A stretch of 7,476 nucleotides of DNA from Actinomycetes bacterium (GTDB lineage: Bacteria; Actinomycetota; Actinomycetes; Actinomycetales; Cellulomonadaceae): assembly GCA_023388235.1 (NCBI GenBank), contig JAEWGQ010000032.1, positions 1-7,476 on the forward strand. The letters run 5' to 3'. A program made the translations under genes and the position numbers. The notes beneath the pieces were generated by a model. The model had not been told where the DNA came from and ran no database searches. It worked only from the letters and a program-made list of their open reading frames with translations. Numbering within the stretch: position 1 is the first letter of the stretch; every line of letters starts with the position of its first letter. Below are positions 1 to 5,471 of the stretch, piece after piece.

Positions 1-769
1 GCTCCACGGTGCCGAGGGCCAGCAGGCGCACCGCCGCGCCGGTGCCGACCAGGTCGGCGACAGCCGCGCTCGCGGGCGCGGCCAGCAGCCGCACCGGGTC
101 CGCGAGCTGCTCGAGCCGGCCGCCGCGGCTCAGCACCGCGACGCGGTCCGCGAGCCGCACCGCCTCGTCCACGTCGTGCGTGACGAGCATGACCGTCGTG
201 CCGAGCTCGGCCTGGATGCGCCGGAACTCGGTCTGCAGGCGCCGCCGGCCCACCGGGTCGACCGCGCCGAACGGCTCGTCCATGAGCAGGACCGGCGGGT
301 TCGTCGCCAGGGCGCGGGCCACGCCGACGCGCTGCCGCTCGCCGCCCGACAGCTCGTGCGGGTACCGCCGGGCGTACCGCCCGGGCTCCAGGCCGACGAG
401 CTCGAGCAGCTCTCCCGTGCGCGCGCGGGTGCGCGCCCGGTCCCACCCGAGCAACCGCGGCACCGTGGCGACGTTCTGCTCGACCGTGCGGTGCGGGAAC
501 AGGCCCACGTTCTGGATGACGTAGCCGATGCGCCGGCGCAGGGCCACGGCGTCGACGGTCGTGACGTCCTCGCCGTCCAGCAGGATGCGGCCCGCGGACG
601 GCTCGACCAGGCGGTTCGCCATCCGCAGCGTCGTCGACTTGCCGCACCCGGACGGCCCGACGAGCGCCAGCAGCTCGTGCTCCTCGACGTGCAGCGTGAG
701 GTCGCCGACCGCCACCGTGCCGTCGGCGTACTCCTTGCGCACGTGCTCGAACCCGATCGCGGTCGCCAT
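1..769 (-). CDS. Osmoprotectant (glycine betaine/choline-type) ABC importer ATP-binding subunit, 3' end cut by window edge
   Basis: ATPase that powers uptake by the two permeases encoded divergently next to it; cytoplasmic, bound to the membrane complex. Reading from ATG 769-767, 256 codons are visible. They contain Walker A GPSGCGKST (residues 38-46), Q-loop Gln86 in VIQNVGLFPH, signature LSGGERQ (140-146), Walker B LLMDEP (161-166, catalytic Glu165), the D-loop region GAVDP, and H-loop His198 in VTHDVDEA. The sequence YVIQNVGLFPHRTVEQNV and the FGAVDPVGRRRLQ stretch are typical of the OpuCA/ProV branch. The gene runs off the left edge, so I cannot tell whether C-terminal CBS domains, common in OpuCA, are present. 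No SD precedes the ATG; a TAGCGT element 7 nt upstream suggests leaderless translation. The ATPase and family are certain; the exact substrate is inferred from the neighbouring binding protein. Confidence 0.95.
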   Translation of the reverse strand, partial: MATAIGFEHVRKEYADGTVAVGDLTLHVEEHELLALVGPSGCGKSTTLRMANRLVEPSAGRILLDGEDVTTVDAVALRRRIGYVIQNVGLFPHRTVEQNVATVPRLLGWDRARTRARTGELLELVGLEPGRYARRYPHELSGGERQRVGVARALATNPPVLLMDEPFGAVDPVGRRRLQTEFRRIQAELGTTVMLVTHDVDEAVRLADRVAVLSRGGRLEQLADPVRLLAAPASAAVADLVGTGAAVRLLALGTVE

Positions 770-776
770 GGCGACG

Positions 777-798
777 ACGCTACCCGGGGCCGCCGACA
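777..798 (-). promoter_or_regulatory. Putative leaderless promoter for the ATPase gene
   Basis: On the minus strand TAGCGT (782 to 777) fits the actinobacterial -10 pattern TANNNT and ends 7 nt before the ATG. Transcription would therefore begin at or next to the start codon, and no SD is present. TGTCGG (798 to 793) lies 10 nt upstream of it. The same pair with the same spacing occurs in front of the divergent permease gene. No convincing -35 hexamer is seen at 16-18 nt. Confidence 0.5.
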
Positions 799-806
799 GC
801 CGCCGC

Positions 807-872
807 GAGGGCGCAGGCTCGCCGTCGCGAGGGCGCGGGCCAGCCGTCACGGGGCGCGGGCCCGCGGTGGCC
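807..872. repeat. Three imperfect 22-bp tandem repeats in the divergent promoter region
   Basis: Units begin at 807, 829 and 851. The first two match at 18 of 22 positions (shared GAGGGCGC, GGC and GCCGTC blocks). The third keeps the GGGCGCGGGCC core but is shifted by one base. A 22-bp period is about two helical turns, so repeated protein binding on one face of the DNA is possible. Simple GC-rich slippage is the plainer explanation. The rest of the 156-bp gap between the divergent genes holds only the two promoter elements. Confidence 0.5.
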
Positions 873-896
873 GGCACCGGCGGCCCGGGCCGCGCG

Positions 897-918
897 TGTC
901 GGAGGGGGCCGGTAGCGT
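897..918 (+). promoter_or_regulatory. Putative leaderless promoter for the permease-permease-binding protein operon
   Basis: TAGCGT at 913-918 fits the TANNNT -10 pattern and is followed by exactly 7 nt before GTG 926. TGTCGG at 897-902 lies 10 nt upstream. This mirrors the element driving the divergent ATPase gene, including the shared GG before TAGCGT and CG after it. The hexamer and spacing are seen directly; promoter function is inferred. Confidence 0.5.
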
Positions 919-925
919 CGAGCGG

Positions 926-1654
926 GTGACAGCACCCGAGACCGCGGCCGGTGCCGCGGCGCGTGCCGCCGACGGCCTCGCCGCCGCGACCGGCCCCGCC
1001 GCGAACCCCTGGCTGTCCTGGGACTACGTGCAGCGCAACTGGGGCGACCTCAGCCACGCCCTCGAGCAGCACGCGACCCTGACCGTCCAGGCCGTGGCCA
1101 TCGCCTGCCTGGTCGCGCTGCCGCTCGGGATGCTCGCCCACCTGCGCCCGCGCCTGGCGGCCCCGATCGTCGGGACCACCGGCGTGCTCTACACGATCCC
1201 CTCGCTCGCGCTGTTCACGGTGCTGGTCCCGTGGACCGGGATCGGCCGCACCCCGGTGCTGGTCGGGCTGGTCGTGTACGCCCTGCTGGTGCTGGTCCGG
1301 AACGTGCTCGTCGGGCTGGCGGGCGTCGACGAGAGCGTCCGCGACGCCGCCCGCGGGCTCGGGTACGGGCGGCTGCGGCTGCTGCTCACCGTCGAGCTGC
1401 CGAACGCCCTGCCCGCGATCGTCACGGGCATCCGCCTCGCCACGGTCACCACGGTCGCGCTCGTCACCGTCGGCGTCGTCGTGGGGTACGGCGGGCTGGG
1501 GAACCTCATGTTCCGGGGCTTCCGGAACAACAAGTACCACGCGGAGATCCTCACGGCGACGCTGCTGTGCCTCGCGCTGGCGCTCGTGCTCGACCTGCTG
1601 CTGTGGCTGGTCGGTCGCGCGGTGACGCCCTGGGCGCGCGGACGGGAGGCCTGA
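926..1654 (+). CDS. Osmoprotectant ABC importer permease (OpuCB/ProW-type), first of two
   Basis: Integral membrane subunit of a quaternary-ammonium osmoprotectant importer, 242 residues. An Ala-rich N-terminal stretch (about 1-28) precedes WLSWDYVQRNWGDLSHALEQH, the conserved amphipathic lead-in of this family. About five hydrophobic segments follow (near 52-72, 80-101, 109-131, 165-188, 207-230). The EAA loop that docks on the ATPase is residues 140-163 (DAARGLGYGRLRLL then ELPNALP). VGYGGLGNLMFRG (187-198) is also typical. GTG 926 is chosen because the frame has no ATG upstream that leaves room for the promoter. It also lies 7 nt after a TAGCGT -10-like element, and coding-like sequence begins there. 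The frame stays open further upstream only through the intergenic region and the antisense of the ATPase gene. The next gene starts 3 nt after the stop. The family is clear; the transported solute is not determined from this subunit. Confidence 0.93.
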   Translation: MTAPETAAGAAARAADGLAAATGPAANPWLSWDYVQRNWGDLSHALEQHATLTVQAVAIACLVALPLGMLAHLRPRLAAPIVGTTGVLYTIPSLALFTVLVPWTGIGRTPVLVGLVVYALLVLVRNVLVGLAGVDESVRDAARGLGYGRLRLLLTVELPNALPAIVTGIRLATVTTVALVTVGVVVGYGGLGNLMFRGFRNNKYHAEILTATLLCLALALVLDLLLWLVGRAVTPWARGREA

Positions 1655-1657
1655 GCC

Positions 1658-2452
1658 GTGGACGTGCTGCGGGACGCCGTGACGTGGCTGAACGACCCGC
1701 TCAACTGGACCGGGCGCGACGGCGTGCTCGCGCTCACCGCCGCGCACCTGCGGATCAGCGCGCTCGCCGTGCTGCTCGCGGCGGTGGTCGCCCTGCCCAC
1801 CGGCATCTGGCTCGGCCACCGGCGCCGGGGCGGCGTGCTGACCGTCGTGGTCGCCAACACCTCCCGGGCGCTGCCGACCTTCGCGCTGCTGACGATCCTC
1901 GCGTCGACCGGGCTGTTCGGCGCGACCGCCACCGTGCTCGCGGTCGCGGTGTTCGCCGTGCCGCCGATCCTCGGCAACACCTTCACCGGGCTGATGGAGG
2001 TCGACGCCGACGTGCGGGACGCCGCCCGCGGCGTCGGCATGTCGGGCGCCCGGTCGCTCGCCCTCGTGGAGCTGCCGCTCGCGCTGCCGCTGGTCGGCGC
2101 CGGGCTGCGGACCGCCACCACGCAGGTGCTCGCCACCGTGCCGCTCGCGGCCCTCGTCGGCGGCACCAGCCTGGGCTCGGTCATCGTCGAGGGCATGGCG
2201 CTGCAGCGGTACGGCCAGGTGGTGGCCGGCGCCGTGCTGGTCGCCGGGCTGTGCCTGGTGGTCGAGGCGCTGCTGGCCCTCGCGCAGCGCGCGCTCACCC
2301 CGGCGCCGATGCGGGCACCCGCCCGCCGGCGCCGCGGCTCCTCCGGCGGCCGGTCGTCCGCACCGGTTGCCGCACCGCCGGATCGCCGGTTCGATGAGCG
2401 GCGCGATCCCGCCCGCGTGCCCCCCACCCCGAGAACAGAGGAACGCACATGA
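1658..2452 (+). CDS. Osmoprotectant ABC importer permease (OpuCD/ProW-type), second of two, with a long C-terminal tail
   Basis: Second membrane subunit, 264 residues, paralogous to the preceding permease; together they would form the heterodimeric channel. It starts at GTG 1658, with SD GGGAGG at 1644-1649, 8 nt ahead and inside the end of the previous gene. Hydrophobic segments lie near 31-52, 60-84, 89-110, 143-168 and 186-210. The EAA loop is 121-143 (DAARGVGMSGARSLALVELP). The usual family C-terminus would be near RALTP (211-215). Here about 50 more residues follow, rich in Arg, Pro and Ser, with no hydrophobic segment. In this tail roughly one codon in four or five ends in A or T, against almost none in the body, so it may be former intergenic DNA that is now translated. 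The stop overlaps the next start (ATGA, 2449-2452), implying translational coupling to the binding protein. Confidence 0.92.
   Translation: MDVLRDAVTWLNDPLNWTGRDGVLALTAAHLRISALAVLLAAVVALPTGIWLGHRRRGGVLTVVVANTSRALPTFALLTILASTGLFGATATVLAVAVFAVPPILGNTFTGLMEVDADVRDAARGVGMSGARSLALVELPLALPLVGAGLRTATTQVLATVPLAALVGGTSLGSVIVEGMALQRYGQVVAGAVLVAGLCLVVEALLALAQRALTPAPMRAPARRRRGSSGGRSSAPVAAPPDRRFDERRDPARVPPTPRTEERT
2367..2395 (+). promoter_or_regulatory. Weak candidate internal promoter ahead of the binding-protein gene
   Basis: TTGCCG (2367-2372) and TTCGAT (2390-2395) are separated by 17 nt inside the permease tail. They would start transcription about 45 nt before the binding-protein ATG. The two hexamers match the sigma-70 consensus only partly (TTG of the -35; first T and final AT of the -10). 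The relaxed base composition here makes a regulatory role plausible. An internal promoter would help produce the usual excess of binding protein over permease. Speculative. Confidence 0.22.
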
Positions 2453-3453
2453 ACCTCCGTCGATCGACCCTCCCCGCCGCCGCGGCCGGGCTCCTGCTCC
2501 TCGTGGCCGCCTGCGGCGACCCGGGATCGGGCGGCGGCACCGCCGACCCGACCTCCGGCGGCGACGCCTCCGGGACGGTCTGCGAGCCGGTCGCGGGCGA
2601 CCAGCTGGTCGTGCTCGAGGACGACCAGGGCCTGCAGAACGCCGACAACGTGATCCCCGCGGTGAACGCCGCCGCGGCCGAGGCGGACCCGGGGCTGATC
2701 CCGCTGCTCGACACGGTGTCCGCCGCCCTCGACACCGACGCGCTCATCGCCCTGAACAAGGCCGTCGACATCGACCGGAAGACGTCCTCGGAGGTCGCCG
2801 CGCAGTTCGTCGAGGACGAGGGGCTCGCCGCGCCGGACGCCTCGGCGGGCGCGGGCCGGAACGTCGTGGTCGGGGCCGCCAACTTCTCCGAGAGCGCGAC
2901 GCTCGGCGAGATCTACGCCGCCGTGCTGCGCTCCGCCGGGTACGGCGCCGAGGTGCAGACCATCGGCAACCGGGAGACCTACCTCCCGGCGCTGGAGAGC
3001 GGCCAGATCACGCTCACGCCCGAGTACGCCGCGACGCTCGCGGAGTTCCTCAACACCAGCGCGAACGGCTCGGACGCCGAGCCGGTCGCCAGCGCCGACC
3101 CGGACGCGACCGTCGCAGCCCTCACCACCCTGGGTGCCGACGCCGGGCTGGCGTTCGGCGCGGTGTCGCAGGCGCAGGACCAGAACGCCTTCGCCGTCAC
3201 GTCGGCGTTCGCCGAGGAGCACGACGTCGCGTCGCTGTCCGACCTCGCGACCGCGTGCGACGGCGGCCTGGTGCTCGCCGGGCCCGCCGAGTGCCCCGAG
3301 CGGCCGTTCTGCCAGCCGGGCCTCGAGGAGACGTACGGGCTGGCGTTCACGGACTTCAAGTCGTACGACTTCGGCCTGATCGGTGACGCCGTCCGCCAGG
3401 GCGAGGCCTCGATCGGCCTCGTGCTGTCGAGCGACGGCTCGCTCGCGAGCTGA
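2449..3453 (+). CDS. Osmoprotectant ABC importer substrate-binding lipoprotein with circularly permuted domain order
   Basis: Captures the solute (glycine betaine/choline/carnitine-type by family) outside the membrane and delivers it to the permeases; 334 residues. ATG 2449 has SD AGAGG (2437-2441), 7 nt ahead. The lipoprotein signal is MNLRRS, a hydrophobic core, then lipobox VAAC with lipidated Cys22. A Gly/Ser/Asp-rich linker runs to about 50. Residues 51-126 (LVVLEDD at 53-59, GLQNADNVIP at 61-70, LNKAVDIDRK at 102-111) match what is normally the C-terminal end of OpuCC/OpuAC-type proteins. An Ala/Gly/Ser linker (127-137) joins them to the usual N-terminal start VVVGAANFSES (139-149). This continues through GNRETYLPALESG, TPEYAATLAEFL (190-201), DQNAFAVT (244-251) and ECPERPFCQPGLE (281-293). 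It stops at GLVLSSDGSLAS, just where normal family members go on into LVVLEDD. No fragment of a second copy follows. Family very likely; the permutation rests on my memory of family order. Confidence 0.93.
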   Translation: MNLRRSTLPAAAAGLLLLVAACGDPGSGGGTADPTSGGDASGTVCEPVAGDQLVVLEDDQGLQNADNVIPAVNAAAAEADPGLIPLLDTVSAALDTDALIALNKAVDIDRKTSSEVAAQFVEDEGLAAPDASAGAGRNVVVGAANFSESATLGEIYAAVLRSAGYGAEVQTIGNRETYLPALESGQITLTPEYAATLAEFLNTSANGSDAEPVASADPDATVAALTTLGADAGLAFGAVSQAQDQNAFAVTSAFAEEHDVASLSDLATACDGGLVLAGPAECPERPFCQPGLEETYGLAFTDFKSYDFGLIGDAVRQGEASIGLVLSSDGSLAS

Positions 3454-3470
3454 CGCGACGGACCCTGCGC

Positions 3471-3523
3471 CGAGGGGCGGGTCCACGGCGGGGAGCACTC
3501 CCCCGCCGCGGGCCCGCCCCTCG
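3471..3523. terminator. Strong GC-rich hairpin, probable bidirectional terminator
   Basis: The outer arms CGAGGGGCGGG (3471-3481) and CCCGCCCCTCG (3513-3523) pair perfectly over 11 bp. After a small mismatch an inner stem forms, CGGCGGGG with CCCCCGCCG, closing on a loop around AGCACT (3494-3499). It lies 17 nt after the binding-protein stop and 26 nt beyond the end of the convergent reductase gene, so it can serve both. There is no T tract, as is common for terminators in very GC-rich actinobacteria. Confidence 0.8.
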
Positions 3524-3549
3524 TCCGTCCGTCCGGCCGCCCGGCCCGG

Positions 3550-5034
3550 TCAGAGGCCCGCGGTCTCCAGCAGCCGCAGCCACACCTCGCTGACCGTGGG
3601 GTACGCCGGCACCGCGTGCCACAGCCGGTCGAGCGGGACCTCGCCGACGACGGCGACCGTCGCGGTCTGCAGCAGCTCCGCGGCGTCCGGCCCCGTGAAC
3701 GTCGCGCCGACCACCACGCCCCGCGCCTCGTCCAGGACGAGCTGGGCCGTGCCCGAGTAGCCGTCGGCGGCCACCGCGGCCCCCGCGACGGACCCGATCG
3801 GGTACGACACCGTCCGCACGTCGAGCCCGGCGTCGCGGGCCTGCTGCTCCGTCCGGCCGACCCACGCGACCTCGGGACGCGTGAACACCACCTGCGGCAC
3901 CGCCGCGGCGTCGGCGCTGGCCCGGTACCGCGTCCACTGCGCGGCCCCGGACTCGGCCCGCGCGGCGTCGTCGTCGCCGGAGAACCGCGCGGCCACGACG
4001 TCGCCGACCACGCGGGCGTCGTACTTGCCCTGGTGGGTCGTGGCGGTCCGCCCGGTGACGTCGCCGACGGCGAACAGCCAGCCGCCGTCCACCGCGGGCA
4101 CCTGCAGCGCGTCGTCCACCGCGAGGGCGGCACCCGGCTCGAGCCCCAGGACGTCGAGGCCCAGGTCGCCCGTGCGGGGCCGGCGACCGGTGGCGACCAG
4201 CACCTCGTCGGCGTGCACCTCGTCGTCGCCCTGCGGGCCGCTGACCGTGAGGTGCACGCCGTCGTCGTCCCGGCGCACCCGCGTCGCCGAGGTGCCGAAC
4301 CGCAGGTCGACCCCGAGGTCCCGGAGCCGGGCGGCGACCTCGTCGGCCGCGAACGGCTCGGCGCCGGTCAGCACGCGGTCACCACGGACCAGCAGCGTCA
4401 CCTCGGCGCCCAGGTCCCGGTACGCGACCGCCATCTCGACGCCCACCACGCCCCCGCCGAGGATCGCCAGCCGCGCCGGGACGTCCTTCACGGCGGTCGC
4501 CTCCCGCGAGGTCCACGGGCGCGCCTCCGCCAGACCGGGCACCGGGGGGATCACGGGCTCGCTGCCGGTGGCGACCACCACGGCGTGCCGCGCCGTCAGG
4601 GAGAGGTCGCCGTCGGGGCCCTCGACGACGAGCTCCCGCGGCCCGGTGAACCGCGCCGCACCGCGCAGCAGCGCGATGCCCGCGGAGTCCAGCCACTCGA
4701 CCTGGCCGTGGTCGTCCCAGTGCGAGGTGAACGCGTCGCGCCGGGCGAGCACCTGCTGCGGGTCGGGGGTGCCCGACACGAGCTCGGCCGCGCCGGGCAC
4801 CGCGCGCGCGGCGGCCAGCACGGCGCCGGGGCGCAGCAGCGCCTTGGACGGCATGCAGGCCCAGTACGAGCACTCGCCCCCCACGAGCTCGTGCTCCACC
4901 ACCACGACGGACAGCCCGAGCCGGCCCGCCCGGTCCGCCGCGTTCTCCCCCACCGCACCGGCGCCGACCACCACGACGTCGTACGTCACGGCCCCGGCCG
5001 CGCCTGTGCCGTGCTGCTCGCTGTCCTCGGTCAT
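3550..5034 (-). CDS. FAD-dependent pyridine nucleotide-disulfide oxidoreductase (Lpd/MerA/SthA-like), catalytic His replaced
   Basis: Cytoplasmic flavoenzyme moving electrons between NAD(P)H, FAD and probably an active-site disulfide; 494 residues, about normal for the family. ATG 5034-5032 is chosen because GGAG (5045-5042) lies 7 nt ahead; a longer reading from 5151 would add 39 unconserved residues. In order: FAD-binding VVVGAGAVGE (21-30); redox pair Cys55/Cys60 in GGECSYWACMPSKALLRP; VVVATGSEP (152-160); NAD(P)-binding ILGGGVVGVE (191-200); ATGRRPRT (281-288); second FAD motif FAVGDV (321-326); and a dimerisation domain from about 380 (VVFTRPEVAWVG). The C-terminal motif reads AYPTVSE (477-483) where dihydrolipoamide dehydrogenase and glutathione reductase have a His in HPTxxE. 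Soluble transhydrogenase and mercuric reductase also lack this His, as I recall them. There is no heavy-metal domain and no C-terminal Cys pair, so mercuric reductase is unlikely. Physiological substrate unknown. It is encoded alone, divergent from a small gene. Confidence 0.92.
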   Translation of the reverse strand: MTEDSEQHGTGAAGAVTYDVVVVGAGAVGENAADRAGRLGLSVVVVEHELVGGECSYWACMPSKALLRPGAVLAAARAVPGAAELVSGTPDPQQVLARRDAFTSHWDDHGQVEWLDSAGIALLRGAARFTGPRELVVEGPDGDLSLTARHAVVVATGSEPVIPPVPGLAEARPWTSREATAVKDVPARLAILGGGVVGVEMAVAYRDLGAEVTLLVRGDRVLTGAEPFAADEVAARLRDLGVDLRFGTSATRVRRDDDGVHLTVSGPQGDDEVHADEVLVATGRRPRTGDLGLDVLGLEPGAALAVDDALQVPAVDGGWLFAVGDVTGRTATTHQGKYDARVVGDVVAARFSGDDDAARAESGAAQWTRYRASADAAAVPQVVFTRPEVAWVGRTEQQARDAGLDVRTVSYPIGSVAGAAVAADGYSGTAQLVLDEARGVVVGATFTGPDAAELLQTATVAVVGEVPLDRLWHAVPAYPTVSEVWLRLLETAGL

Positions 5035-5194
5035 GTGCTCACTCCGTTCCTCGGTCCGCGGTCGGCTCCATCGTGGCCCCGGGCCGCCGGGTCGGCAGGT
5101 CGGCGCCCGCCGGGCGGCGATCAGGTGAACCGAGCCGCCACAGGTGCACACGCGGGTGAAACTGCGCGGTTCCGCTGTCCGGGCCCGCGGGTGG

Positions 5195-5212
5195 ATGGGA
5201 CCTTTGTCCCAT
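5195..5212. promoter_or_regulatory. Perfect palindrome resembling a DosR/DevR box, overlapping the start of the 70-residue gene
   Basis: ATGGGAC (5195-5201), CTTT, then GTCCCAT (5206-5212) is a perfect 7-bp inverted repeat with a 4-nt spacer. The core GGGAC-N4-GTCCC has the same arms and spacing as the mycobacterial DosR box core GGGACTWWAGTCCC. It includes the first two bases of ATG 5211 and lies about 160 bp upstream of the divergent reductase start. Sequence and symmetry are seen; the regulator is inferred. As RNA it would also form a short hairpin at the start codon. Confidence 0.5.
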
Positions 5213-5423
5213 GGAACCGGAGGAGTGGCGCATCGCGGTCACGGACGCGGACATCCGCGCCGCCAAGCGCGAGTGGGTCGCCGCACGCGACGGTGCCGCC
5301 ACCGACGCCGAGGTGGCCCGGCGGTACGAGGTGCTGCGCCTGCTGGTCCACGCCCAGGCCCAGCAGCTCGCGGACGACGTCCGCGCCCGCGCCGGCCGCG
5401 CCCGCACCCCCGACGCGGACTGA
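5211..5423 (+). CDS. Small protein of unknown function (70 residues)
   Basis: I do not recognise a family. The product is hydrophilic, with no signal peptide, membrane segment or Cys. It is likely mostly helical: MEPEEWRIAVTDADIRAAK, then an Arg/Glu/Ala-rich stretch (ARRYEVLRLLVHAQAQQLADDVRAR, 36-60) that reads as one amphipathic helix. The tail is Arg/Pro/Asp-rich. Nearly every codon ends in G or C, as in the neighbouring genes, which supports real coding. The ATG is the only reasonable start in frame. No SD is present; instead the start codon is part of a palindrome (5195-5212), so translation may be leaderless or weak. It is divergent from the flavin oxidoreductase and convergent with the beta-glucosidase gene, 45 nt away. 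Confidence 0.7.
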   Translation: MEPEEWRIAVTDADIRAAKREWVAARDGAATDAEVARRYEVLRLLVHAQAQQLADDVRARAGRARTPDAD

Positions 5424-5452
5424 GCCCCGCTCCGGCGCCGCCCGCGCCCCGG

Positions 5453-5471
5453 TGAGCGCCGCCGGCGCTCA
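5453..5471. terminator. Short hairpin at the convergent gene ends, possible terminator
   Basis: TGAGCGCC (5453-5460), loop GCC, GGCGCTCA (5464-5471) gives a perfect 8-bp stem, extended outside by CCGG (5449-5452) pairing with CCGG (5474-5477) across a two-base bulge. It sits 29 nt after the stop of the small gene and covers the stop codon of the convergent beta-glucosidase gene. It has no T tract. Confidence 0.4.

Noticed and set aside
1189..3498. Very long open frame on the minus strand across the permeases and binding protein
   Set aside because: Antisense shadow caused by high G+C content. The plus-strand frames carry clear transporter motifs and G/C third positions.
3520..3534. GTCC tandem triplet after the terminator
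   Set aside because: Three copies of a 4-mer in a GC-rich spacer; too short and simple to mean anything.
3550..5034. Mercuric reductase
   Set aside because: No N-terminal metal-binding domain, no C-terminal Cys pair and no mer neighbours.
5035..5151. Longer N-terminus for the flavin oxidoreductase, starting at ATG 5151
   Set aside because: The extra 39 residues are Arg/Pro/Cys-rich and unlike the family. ATG 5034 has a good SD and places the FAD motif at the normal distance.
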